NCBI GenBank assembly: GCA_021805985.1
Contig: JAJZDN010000022.1
Coordinates: 1 to 61,253 of the forward strand
Source of the DNA: Planctomycetota bacterium
GTDB lineage: Bacteria > Planctomycetota > Phycisphaerae > WQYP01
Direction: 5' to 3'
Length of the DNA stretch: 61,253 nt
Below are positions 8,113 to 15,415 of this stretch, piece after piece. The translations under genes and the position numbers were made by a program. Position 1 is the stretch's first letter. Each line of letters begins with the position of its first letter. The notes below the pieces were generated by a model. That model ran no database searches, was not told where the DNA came from, and saw only the letters and a list, made by a program, of their open reading frames with translations.

Positions 8113-9435
8113 ATGTTACTTTCTTTTTCAGTAGAGAACTTCTATTCCTATCGGGAGCGGCAGACCCTAAGCCTGTTGGCTGAAGACCGCGAGGACTTGA
8201 TAGAAAACACAATCCCGATTGACGCTCCGGCCCTACGCGGACACCGAATAGTAAAGTTCGCCGGCATTTATGGTGCCAACGCATCCGGAAAAACCAACTT
8301 TCTCCTTGCCTTTCATCGGCTCACCGAGATCGTTGCAAATTCCGCTAAAGAAAGCACGTCGGCTGATCAATTACTTATCACGCCGTTCCAACTCGATGAT
8401 GCCTGGGCAAAACGACCAACTCACTTTTCCGCGACATTCGTGATCGATAACGTGGTCTACGTATATGACGTTTCGCTTAGCAAAGATCGCATACACTCCG
8501 AGGAACTGACGGCTTTTCCCAAAACACATCCTCAGCGACTTTTTAGTCGACGCGTAAACTCTCACGGAAAAAGCCAATGGCATTTCAGCCGCACGCACTT
8601 CCGACGGGACAAAGCCCTGGAAAGTCGAACCAGGCATAATAGCTTGTACCTTTCGGTTGGAGCATTATTCAACCATCCACAATTGGCAATGATCTCGGAA
8701 TATTTCTGCCGCTGCAGCCTGCGTGCGCCCCACTCCGCTGACACGGACTTTATTAAGCTTATGTCCCGGTGTGATACTGATACGAAGTTCAGTCGATGGG
8801 CTTCAGAGATGCTCTCCACAGCCCATACTGGGGTCGCCGCGTTGCGCCTGCGTGACGTGGATATACATGATCCGCATCTTGCGCATCTGCTGCTGGCGCA
8901 ACGTGACACCACGAAGCCGCATTCCTTCGGGGCAAAAGAAATGCAGGTAGCCCACGTGAAATCCGATGGGCAAACGGTTTGGTGGCCGATGCGATGGGAA
9001 TCTCAGGGAACAAAGCAATTATTGAGCCTTCTTCGCTCCTGGTATGACATACTAAACCAAGGGGGACTGGTTCTCGTGGACGAAATTGAGGCCAGCCTTC
9101 ACCCGTTGCTTTGCCGCCGCCTGCTTACAATGCTCGCGGAAACCCGCCCGAGCGAACACCACGGACAGCTGATATTTACAACGCATGACGCCACACTGCT
9201 GGACCTGAGCATTTTGCGCCGGGACCAGATTATTCTGGCGGAAAAATCCGGTGACGGAGCAACACAATTGGTTTCATTGCTTCATTACACACCCCGCGCC
9301 GGCGAGGCCCTCCAGAAAGGGTACCTTTCAGGCAGGTACGGTGCTATTCCTCTTTTAACGGAGTTGAAGCTTCATGGACAAAAACCGGCGAAAGGCAATT
9401 CCAAAAAAATTACACTATCTTCAACAAGCAGTTGA
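8113..9435 (+). CDS. rloA: RloA-like AAA15-family ATPase, anti-phage defence
   Basis: 440 aa. It starts with LSFSVENFYSYRE and has a Walker A GANASGKTN at 54-62, a Walker B with LVLVDEIEASLHP near 318-330 and an H-loop TTHDATLLD. This is the OLD/AAA15 type of ABC-like ATPase. With the TOPRIM protein encoded next it forms an RloA/RloB (AbiL-like) pair. By analogy with OLD, PARIS and AbiL systems, the ATPase is expected to sense a phage signal and release or activate the TOPRIM nuclease; that role is inferred. It overlaps rloB by 62 nt, implying coupled translation. It follows dnaE2 by 115 bp of AT-rich DNA, which probably carries its promoter. Confidence 0.85.
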   Translation: MLLSFSVENFYSYRERQTLSLLAEDREDLIENTIPIDAPALRGHRIVKFAGIYGANASGKTNFLLAFHRLTEIVANSAKESTSADQLLITPFQLDDAWAKRPTHFSATFVIDNVVYVYDVSLSKDRIHSEELTAFPKTHPQRLFSRRVNSHGKSQWHFSRTHFRRDKALESRTRHNSLYLSVGALFNHPQLAMISEYFCRCSLRAPHSADTDFIKLMSRCDTDTKFSRWASEMLSTAHTGVAALRLRDVDIHDPHLAHLLLAQRDTTKPHSFGAKEMQVAHVKSDGQTVWWPMRWESQGTKQLLSLLRSWYDILNQGGLVLVDEIEASLHPLLCRRLLTMLAETRPSEHHGQLIFTTHDATLLDLSILRRDQIILAEKSGDGATQLVSLLHYTPRAGEALQKGYLSGRYGAIPLLTELKLHGQKPAKGNSKKITLSSTSS

Positions 9436-10030
9436 TGACCGCAAAGTCACTCCCGTTATGCTCATTGTATGCGAAGGCTCGGCTACGGAGCCGACCTATT
9501 TTCAGGCAGTCACCAAGCACTTGCGCCTAGCGGCAGTTACCGTTCGAGGAGCCAAAGGTTCCGCGCCGATGACGGCCGTTCACGACGCCGTTGAGGCCAA
9601 GTTAAATCGCGAACAAATTGCCGATCAAAGCGCCTCGATTGCCCCTTATGACCACGTCTGGTGCGTGTTCGATGTTGACCAACATCCTAAAATGAAGGAT
9701 GCACTTGCATTTGCGGAGAAACATCAAATTAACGTAGCCCTTTCAAACCCCTGTTTTGAGTTCTGGCTCCTGTTGCATTTCGGGAGGTTTGCAACAACAG
9801 GTCAGTCACGTAATCAGATCCATCGGGAGCTGAAGCGGCACATCCCCGAGTATTGCAAAGGCGGCAATTACAGCCACCTATTATTGCCTGGCCTCAGCAG
9901 CGCAGTCGGGCACTCCGCAGATATTTGGAAGGCCCAATGGAGAATTACCAATCCGACGGCGTATAGCGCTTTGGCCAATAGCCCCAGCACCTTGGTTCAC
10001 AAGATCATTGAATGCTTGCAGCCAAAATAA
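9374..10030 (+). CDS. rloB: RloB-like TOPRIM-domain protein, partner of RloA
   Basis: 218 aa. After a basic N-terminus, MLIVCEGSATEPTYF supplies the TOPRIM glutamate and VFDVDQH the D-x-D pair. SNPCFEFWLLLHF is the signature of the RloB family. The likely role is effector nuclease of the RloA/RloB defence pair. The start at 9374 is preferred over an internal ATG at 9458 because GGAG lies upstream and the basic N-terminal segment is usual in RloB. The gene ends 41 bp before the left copy of the 73-bp repeat. Confidence 0.85.
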   Translation: MDKNRRKAIPKKLHYLQQAVDDRKVTPVMLIVCEGSATEPTYFQAVTKHLRLAAVTVRGAKGSAPMTAVHDAVEAKLNREQIADQSASIAPYDHVWCVFDVDQHPKMKDALAFAEKHQINVALSNPCFEFWLLLHFGRFATTGQSRNQIHRELKRHIPEYCKGGNYSHLLLPGLSSAVGHSADIWKAQWRITNPTAYSALANSPSTLVHKIIECLQPK

Positions 10031-10071
10031 CCGGTGTGAAGCTGAACCATTGAAAATACCAAGCCCCTCGG

Positions 10072-10144
10072 TCACACATGCCAAACGCGTAACACGATCT
10101 GTAAAATTATATTCACCTGTATGCCCGCGGCGATGTCGTCCAGC
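10072..10144. repeat. Left 73-bp direct repeat (orphan copy of the pgpA 3' end)
   Basis: Matches 12084-12156 at 72 of 73 positions (T at 10107 versus G at 12119). Read on the minus strand it would encode the last 23 to 24 residues of PgpA and its TGA. The single difference changes one Leu codon to Ile. No pgpA sequence continues beyond it: 5 bp later the endonuclease gene ends. Confidence 0.9.
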
Positions 10145-10148
10145 GGCG

Positions 10149-10676
10149 TCACCGACCAGTCCGGCGCGGGTCACTTTCTTTCTTACCGTCGCTGCTCTCA
10201 AAGACTAGCGTTCCAACTCGCCGCACCAAAGCCAACGGGATTTTTGGGTTGTTAATATCCGGCCGACCTGATTCAGCCAACTTTCTTTCTTGGGCCTTAA
10301 ACCATTGTTCCAGATCTCTGGTTTCAACTCGCCATACCTCCACCAATTCGATACCACTGTAAACGGAAAAATACCACGCTCTGACCCCGCGATATTTTTT
10401 TAAGATGACGGGGTTCAGGTGGTGATGCGTTGAAATACCCTTGGTAAGCAAGATATTGACCGATTTAAGTTCATATTCATAACCCTCCGCATCACGGCAG
10501 TCGTTTCCCTCACGACAACCAAGACCCTGCATGTTTAAGATCAGCAGTATCTGAAGGAGCTTACCGCCATTATCCTGAAAAATATCACGTATTCCATGCT
10601 TGCTGGCTAATTCTTGATATTTCCGAATATAAGGAAATAACACCTTTAACTTTTCCAGGTCCGAATGATGCCTCAT
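10149..10676 (-). CDS. pvuIIR: PvuII-family type II restriction endonuclease
   Basis: 175 aa, close to R.PvuII in length and clearly similar along its whole core. The metal and catalytic residues of PvuII (Asp34, Asp58, Glu68, Lys70) correspond here to Asp35 in FQDNGGK, Asp59 in REGND, and Glu69 and Lys71 in YELKS. The DNA-contacting histidines are in STHHHLNP (84-86). INNPKIP is also shared. It is therefore expected to cut CAGCTG between G and C; the specificity is inferred from homology. Its start overlaps the controller stop (ATGA, 10673-10676), as in the PvuII system, so the two are translationally coupled. A further 20 or so basic residues follow the PvuII-like end. Confidence 0.93.
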   Translation of the reverse strand: MRHHSDLEKLKVLFPYIRKYQELASKHGIRDIFQDNGGKLLQILLILNMQGLGCREGNDCRDAEGYEYELKSVNILLTKGISTHHHLNPVILKKYRGVRAWYFSVYSGIELVEVWRVETRDLEQWFKAQERKLAESGRPDINNPKIPLALVRRVGTLVFESSDGKKESDPRRTGR

Positions 10677-10933
10677 CGGGCTGGCCTCCCCTTCCCTCGG
10701 GAAGCATGTGGAATGAGATCAGCGGGTTCAATATTTAACGCAAGCGCCAAACGTTCCAGCGTTTCAAGACGAACAGAGCGGTGGTTACGCTCAATGAGGC
10801 TGATGTGTGTGCGGTGAATCCCGGCCCGATTAGCCAATTGCTCCTGTGACATCCCGCGCGCAATGCGAGCCTCACGCAGTAATTTGGAAAACTGCCTGGT
10901 AAAATCAGTTTCTCGCATTCGCTTTCCCGTCAT
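10673..10933 (-). CDS. Controller (C) protein of the restriction-modification system
   Basis: 86 aa from ATG at 10933 (81 aa from the next ATG at 10918). XRE-type helix-turn-helix: RGMSQEQLANRAGIHRTHISLIERN is typical of C proteins, which are about 80 residues long. C proteins bind boxes upstream of their own gene, activating C and R expression late and so delaying restriction until the DNA is methylated. It is divergent from the methyltransferase and overlaps the endonuclease by 4 nt. The open frame extends up to 11011 but would cover the control region, so the shorter start is preferred. Confidence 0.88.
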   Translation of the reverse strand: MTGKRMRETDFTRQFSKLLREARIARGMSQEQLANRAGIHRTHISLIERNHRSVRLETLERLALALNIEPADLIPHASRGKGRPAR

Positions 10934-10937
10934 CACC

Positions 10938-10962
10938 GACTCGCACTGACTCGCAACGTTGC
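10938..10962. promoter_or_regulatory. Candidate C-box region between C and M genes
   Basis: Two copies of GACTCGCA lie 10 bp apart (10938-10945 and 10948-10955), followed by the perfect palindrome GCAACGTTGC (10953-10962). It lies just upstream of the C start and overlaps the -35 box of the divergent methyltransferase promoter. C proteins of the PvuII type bind GACT/AGTC-containing boxes at this position. The arrangement here is direct rather than symmetric, so the exact operator is uncertain. Confidence 0.5.
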
Positions 10963-10987
10963 AACAAGGATAGGGAACTGGTAAAAT
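10959..10987 (+). promoter_or_regulatory. Promoter of the methyltransferase gene
   Basis: TTGCAA at 10959-10964, a 17-bp spacer and TAAAAT at 10982-10987. The leader to the ATG at 11036 is about 42 nt and includes AGGGA. Confidence 0.6.
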
Positions 10988-11035
10988 TCCTCTACAGACA
11001 AAGCGCAACATTGTGCCAAGCAGGGATATGGAAAA

Positions 11036-12034
11036 ATGCTACTGAACAACACTCATCAAAGGCACGACCATCGCCCCACGTTTACCACGCCGCTGGGACA
11101 AGCCATCGCCGGAGATTCCATGACGGTGCTAACCTCTTTAGAGCCGGAGTCCGTTGATCTCGTGGTAACCAGCCCCCCTTTTGCCCTGCTGCGGGAAAAA
11201 GACTACGGCAATCGGAGTCAGGAGGACTATATCGACTGGCTGTGTGATTTTGCGCCACTGGTTCATCGGGTTTTAAAATCCACTGGCAGCTATATCATTG
11301 ATATGGGCGGCGCTTATCAGCGAGGCGTACCGGTGCGATCGCTTTACAACTACCGCGTACTGTTGCGCCACGTCGACCAGCATGAATTTCATCTGGCGGA
11401 GGAATTCTTCTGGCATAATCCAAGTAAACTGCCATCACCGATTGAATGGGTAAACAAAAGAAAAATGAGAGCCAAGGACTCTGTCAATACCATCTGGTGG
11501 CTCAGTAAGACGCCGTGGCCCAAGGCCAACGTTTCGAATGTGCTCACGCCATATTCTCAACGCATGAGAACCCTGCTGAAGGATGCGAAAAAATTCTATA
11601 CGCCCAAGCAGCGCCCTTCGGGGCACAATATCAGCGAGGCTTTCGGCAAGGACAATGGGGGCGCTATTCCATCAAATCTGCTGCAATTCCCGAATACGGA
11701 GAGCAACAGCACGTACCTCCGCCTTTGCGAGACCTTTAATATCCGGCCCCATCCGGCCCGCTTCCCGCGACTGCTCCCCGATTTTTTTATAAAATTCCTT
11801 ACCGATCAAGGTGATATAGTACTGGACATCTTCGGGGGAAGTGGCACGACCGCGGAATCTGCCGAACTGCTGGGTCGAAGGTGGAAAACCGTCGAATTGG
11901 ACCCGGATTATGTCAAATCTGCTTCATTCCGCTTTCTGGGTGATCGGTCCGAATGTGAAGTTAAAGTGGCACTTAGCGCCATTGACGCCGGCGCATCCCC
12001 AATCATAGCGCCACGCCAACTCCAACTGCTGTAA
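11036..12034 (+). CDS. pvuIIM: PvuII-family N4-cytosine DNA methyltransferase
   Basis: 332 aa. The catalytic motif TSPPF is at 45-49, near the N-terminus, and the AdoMet-binding motif FGGSGTT is at 266-272, near the C-terminus. This permuted (beta-class) order and the stretches LPSPIEWVNKRK, NTESNS and HPARFP match M.PvuII closely. It is expected to methylate the inner cytosine of CAGCTG and so protect the host from the neighbouring endonuclease; specificity is by homology. It is divergent from the C-R operon. The ATG at 11028 a few bases upstream runs into a stop after five codons, so 11036 is the start. Confidence 0.94.
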   Translation: MLLNNTHQRHDHRPTFTTPLGQAIAGDSMTVLTSLEPESVDLVVTSPPFALLREKDYGNRSQEDYIDWLCDFAPLVHRVLKSTGSYIIDMGGAYQRGVPVRSLYNYRVLLRHVDQHEFHLAEEFFWHNPSKLPSPIEWVNKRKMRAKDSVNTIWWLSKTPWPKANVSNVLTPYSQRMRTLLKDAKKFYTPKQRPSGHNISEAFGKDNGGAIPSNLLQFPNTESNSTYLRLCETFNIRPHPARFPRLLPDFFIKFLTDQGDIVLDIFGGSGTTAESAELLGRRWKTVELDPDYVKSASFRFLGDRSECEVKVALSAIDAGASPIIAPRQLQLL

Positions 12035-12083
12035 ATGACATGGCATATTTACGTTCTTTCGGAATTTTTAGCCACTATAAAAA

Positions 12084-12156
12084 TCACACATGCCAAACGC
12101 GTAACACGATCTGTAAAAGTATATTCACCTGTATGCCCGCGGCGATGTCGTCCAGC
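12084..12156. repeat. Right 73-bp direct repeat (in-frame 3' end of pgpA)
   Basis: Begins exactly at the pgpA stop codon and covers its last 24 codons. It differs from the left copy at one position. After the repeat the two sequences have nothing in common. Confidence 0.9.
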
Positions 12157-12632
12157 AGAATGCCCCAGCCGGCGGGTAGGTTTTCCAATTGCCGGCACGG
12201 CGGAAGCTTGAGCGTATCAAAAAGGCGAAAGAGAATGTACACGGCCGCGGTGGCCAGCCACGCATGCCACAAACTGCTTGTGGCGCTTACGGGCAGAGGT
12301 AAAAACAGGCACGCGACCCAGTAGCCGCAATACTCATCAAGAACCACAGAGCCGGGATCTTCCCGACCGAAATATCGGATCGCCCAGGGCGACAATTGCA
12401 CGGTCAAAATGCCTGCGATGATCGCGCCAACCAGGCACACCACCGATCGCCAGGGCTCAGATACCTTCCCCCATAGCAGCATCCAAAACAGAATTGCCGG
12501 GCCAAGAGTCCCCCAACTTCCCGGTGCCGGCTTAAGCAATCCCAACCCTCCACCAGTGATAACCCATTTACGCCAGGACGATAACGTCGGCGGCTGATTT
12601 TCTGTTTTTTGGATGGATGGATTAGTGTTCAT
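12084..12632 (-). CDS. pgpA: Phosphatidylglycerophosphatase A
   Basis: 182 aa membrane enzyme that removes the phosphate from phosphatidylglycerophosphate, the last step of phosphatidylglycerol synthesis. Family motifs are LKPAPGSWGTLG near the N-terminus, the acidic DEYCGYW (E. coli has DEFVG) in the middle, FRLFDTLKLPP and a final DDIAAG. Several hydrophobic segments span 45-165. It lies upstream of the restriction-modification insertion and its last 24 codons are duplicated at 10072-10144, so the present end may be native or brought in by the cassette. It is about 126 bp downstream of pgsA, which makes the enzyme's substrate. Confidence 0.9.
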   Translation of the reverse strand: MNTNPSIQKTENQPPTLSSWRKWVITGGGLGLLKPAPGSWGTLGPAILFWMLLWGKVSEPWRSVVCLVGAIIAGILTVQLSPWAIRYFGREDPGSVVLDEYCGYWVACLFLPLPVSATSSLWHAWLATAAVYILFRLFDTLKLPPCRQLENLPAGWGILLDDIAAGIQVNILLQIVLRVWHV

Positions 12633-12717
12633 ATATCAACTCGTCAATTAATACTTAAACGCACTGTAAGAAACAGTATTAACATAATTTCCCGAGTTTT
12701 GCTGCCTTCGGAAACGG

Positions 12718-12745
12718 CACCGCCGGCAGAGCCGGCGGCTTTGTG
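12718..12745. repeat. Hairpin repeat, copy 1
   Basis: An 8-bp perfect stem CCGCCGGC/GCCGGCGG with loop AGA, flanked by CA and CTTTGTG. It lies just past the end of pgsA. It may serve as a terminator-like structure, but no T-run follows on either strand. An almost identical 28-bp copy is at 13573-13600. Confidence 0.7.
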
Positions 12746-12757
12746 GGGTTAATGGGA

Positions 12758-13393
12758 TCACGCATCTATAATACGCCAGGCTCGGGAAATGTACTGCCAT
12801 GCGGATGCGATGGTGACAATCAGCATGGCCCAGATGGCGATATTGCGCGCCCAGCGGAACGCCGTCAGCACGCTCTGGTTTTGGATTTCATAGATTAGGG
12901 CCAGATACACCAGCACGCCGATCACTGCGGTACACTGCACAATCATTTTGACTTTCCCGGTCCACATGGCACGAAAATCAATGCCTTGGGATTCGGCCAA
13001 TCCGCGAATGCCGGTTACCAGAAATTCGCGCGCTATCAGCACCACCGCCATCCATGGAGCCACGCCTGTAAGGGCCGAGCGTTGTGCCACAGGAGTAATG
13101 GTAAGATGCGGCAACATCAGTTGCGGGGCGGCAAAAAATATAAAGGCCCCGCAAATAAGAATCTTGTCCGCAAATGGATCTACCACCCGCCCAAACGCAC
13201 TCTCAACTTTCCACGATCTGGCCAGATACCCATCCAGTACGTCGCTGGCCACGGCAAGCAGAAAAATAACCAAAGCAGTCCACATGCAGGGGGGAATATC
13301 CCGCTGCCGGCCCGCAAAATTGATGGCGATAAAAAATAGTGCTGTGAGCACCAGGCGGCTTAATGTTATGAGATTAGGAATTTGCCGGTACAT
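12758..13393 (-). CDS. pgsA: CDP-diacylglycerol--glycerol-3-phosphate 3-phosphatidyltransferase
   Basis: 211 aa from the ATG at 13393. Polytopic membrane enzyme that makes phosphatidylglycerophosphate from CDP-diacylglycerol and glycerol-3-phosphate. The CDP-alcohol phosphotransferase signature is complete: SDVLDGYLARSWKVESAFG followed by RVVDPFADK gives all the required Asp, Gly and Arg residues. MYRQIPNLITLSRL is the usual N-terminus of the family, so the in-frame ATG at 13441, which adds 16 odd residues, is less likely. The next enzyme of the pathway, pgpA, follows. Confidence 0.92.
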   Translation of the reverse strand: MYRQIPNLITLSRLVLTALFFIAINFAGRQRDIPPCMWTALVIFLLAVASDVLDGYLARSWKVESAFGRVVDPFADKILICGAFIFFAAPQLMLPHLTITPVAQRSALTGVAPWMAVVLIAREFLVTGIRGLAESQGIDFRAMWTGKVKMIVQCTAVIGVLVYLALIYEIQNQSVLTAFRWARNIAIWAMLIVTIASAWQYISRAWRIIDA

Positions 13394-13521
13394 ATTGTTC
13401 CACACCTGAACCGAACCACTTTCGCGTTTCCTTAGCACCATTGTATGCCATGAAAGGCGGAATCACAGCATGACTGCGTGTCTGAAGTCTCACACCGTAC
13501 TGGTTTTCGCCGGGAACCCCA

Positions 13522-13551
13522 GGAGTCTGGCCCTTACTCGGATAGGCTCCT
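13522..13551. repeat. Dispersed repeat with imperfect hairpin
   Basis: GGAGTCT (13522-13528) and AGGCTCC (13544-13550) form an imperfect stem. The 18 bases from 13534 to 13551 match 15438-15455 with one mismatch. It is in the gap between rimO and pgsA. Confidence 0.5.
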
Positions 13552-13572
13552 CGATGCTTTTATGGTGTGTTC

Positions 13573-13600
13573 CACCGCCGGCAAAGCCGGCGGCTTTGTG
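13573..13600. repeat. Hairpin repeat, copy 2
   Basis: The same 8-bp stem CCGCCGGC/GCCGGCGG with loop AAA and the same flanks as at 12718-12745, differing at one base in 28. It lies 47 bp past the end of rimO. Confidence 0.7.
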
Positions 13601-13646
13601 AAGTTTCCCCGCACGGCTGTGTGGGGCGGAAATATTGCCACGCCCT

Positions 13647-15161
13647 TTACACCGCATCATGCGCAAACACAGGCAAACTTACTGGCTTATGCCCCTTGCG
13701 GATTTTTTTATAGTTGATCGGCTTGGCGATTAAATCATAATGCTTCCAATCTTCGATTTCCGCCTGAATTAAATCGCCGGCAGTCGCATCAATACCATGC
13801 AGCAGCACCTGTCCGTCGATATCCGGTGCCTGTCCGCTGTGCCGCCCCACCGCCGTGCGGCGTTTTTTATCCACTGCGTCTATGAGCACTGCAACGGTCT
13901 TGCCAACTTGGGCCTGATTGATCTTAAACACCACCGCCTGCTGCGCGAGCATAATTTCCTCGCGCCGGGCCGCGGCAACCGCCCCATCCACCGCCTGTGA
14001 TTTCCAGAGCCGCCCGGCCGGCGTTTCCGGCTCCGGTGAATATTCGAACACGCCCAGACAGTCAAATTCAAATTGCCGCACAAAGTCCACCAGCTCTTCA
14101 TGTTGCGCTGCGGTTTCACCGGGGAACCCACTGATAAACGTGGTGCGAATACTGATGCCGGGAATCCATTTTCGAAGCTTTTCCAGAAGCGTGGTAATTT
14201 GTCGTCGGGATGTTTTGCGGCGCATGGCATGAAGGACATCATCATTGATATGCTGCAAAGGCATATCAATATATTTAACCCATCGCCCGGCTTCGGCCAG
14301 GGCTTTAATCATGTCGTCGGTAAAGCAGCTGGGATAGGCGTACATCAGGCGAATCCAGCCGGCGCTATCCAGTTTATCCAAGGTTTTAATCAGCCCGGTC
14401 AGGCCTTCGCCCGGTTTGTCATAACCAATATCAGTTCCGTAACTCGTGGTATCCTGCCCGATCAGATTTAATTCAAAGGCACCATCAGCAATGAGTTCGC
14501 GAGCTTCATTGACAATATCCACCAGCGGTTTGCTCCGCATGCGTCCGCGGATACTGGGGATCGTGCAAAATGTGCAGCCCTGATTGCACCCTTCTGAAAT
14601 GCGCAGATAGCCAAAGTGGCGCGGCGTCAAACGCAGGCGACCCGTATCGGATTCAAAATAACCGACTTTGCTGCGGTCATGGCGGTGAATCATCTGCGTA
14701 ACCGGGTGAAATTCGCCTAAATTTACATCCGCGGCAGCAGCCGTTGTTCCGCGAACCGCGGTGACAATATTTTCCCGATCAAACACGCCGACCAGTGCAT
14801 CGATGCCGGGAACTTCATCCAACAATTTGGCCCGTTGCCGTTGCACCAGGCAACCGGCCACAACCACCCTCTTGCCTCGGCCTTTTTTCAGCGCTTTATT
14901 TTTTTCAGCCAACGCTTCATGAATAACTTCCAGCGCCTCGGTTTTGCTGGCTTCCAGAAACCCGCAGGTGTTAATGACAATCGCATCGGCGGCGGCGTGA
15001 TCATCCGTAATAGCTATACCGTCAGCTGCCAATAGTCCCAGCATCCGTTCACTATCAATAAGGTTTTTGGGGCAACCTAAAGAGACCAGCGCCACCCGTC
15101 GCATTGCCGGTGGTTCAGGAGTTATGGTTGTCTTGGATTTTATTTTTTTTTGTCCAGCCAT
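13647..15161 (-). CDS. rimO: Ribosomal protein S12 methylthiotransferase RimO
   Basis: 504 aa, slightly long for the family. The N-terminal UPF0004 domain begins with VALVSLGCPKNLIDSE and includes INTCGFL and VVAGCL, which provide the cysteines of one Fe-S cluster. The radical-SAM domain has EGCNQGCTFCTIP, with the C-x3-C-x2-C motif for the second cluster, followed by RGRMRSKP. A TRAM domain closes the protein. It adds a methylthio group to an aspartate of ribosomal protein S12. SLGCPKN and the IPSIRG stretch separate it from the tRNA-modifying MiaB. The first 18 residues are a Lys/Thr-rich extension. Confidence 0.93.
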   Translation of the reverse strand: MAGQKKIKSKTTITPEPPAMRRVALVSLGCPKNLIDSERMLGLLAADGIAITDDHAAADAIVINTCGFLEASKTEALEVIHEALAEKNKALKKGRGKRVVVAGCLVQRQRAKLLDEVPGIDALVGVFDRENIVTAVRGTTAAAADVNLGEFHPVTQMIHRHDRSKVGYFESDTGRLRLTPRHFGYLRISEGCNQGCTFCTIPSIRGRMRSKPLVDIVNEARELIADGAFELNLIGQDTTSYGTDIGYDKPGEGLTGLIKTLDKLDSAGWIRLMYAYPSCFTDDMIKALAEAGRWVKYIDMPLQHINDDVLHAMRRKTSRRQITTLLEKLRKWIPGISIRTTFISGFPGETAAQHEELVDFVRQFEFDCLGVFEYSPEPETPAGRLWKSQAVDGAVAAARREEIMLAQQAVVFKINQAQVGKTVAVLIDAVDKKRRTAVGRHSGQAPDIDGQVLLHGIDATAGDLIQAEIEDWKHYDLIAKPINYKKIRKGHKPVSLPVFAHDAV

Positions 15162-15415
15162 ATTGCTAACACATTATCCATCATCATGAAAAACCGTCGT
15201 TTAAGAGTGTTGAGGATAGCAGAAATCAGGGGGTAAAACCAGCAGTCTGCGCACAGCCTGTGCCCTATCCTGGCCGCCGATCACGCCCACACCGGACAGC
15301 CACACCGCGTGTTCATACTCCATCGCGTTTCGCATCCAACCGCGACACATGCCCTTAGCTCAATGCGGCAGCGTTGAGTTGAACGCGGAAATGAAATCTC
15401 ATGACACGATGCGCC

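Larger units (their letters stand above)
10072..12156. mobile_element. PvuII-type restriction-modification cassette between direct repeats of the pgpA 3' end
   Basis: The endonuclease, controller and methyltransferase genes (10149-12034) lie exactly between two 73-bp direct repeats (10072-10144 and 12084-12156). The right copy is the end of pgpA including its stop codon. No transposase, integrase or inverted terminal repeats are present. Insertion with long target duplication, or replacement of the target-gene end by an imported copy, both explain this. Confidence 0.75.

Noticed and set aside
10008-10208. Short frame across the left 73-bp repeat
   Set aside because: It joins the end of rloB, the repeat and antisense endonuclease sequence; the product is not meaningful.
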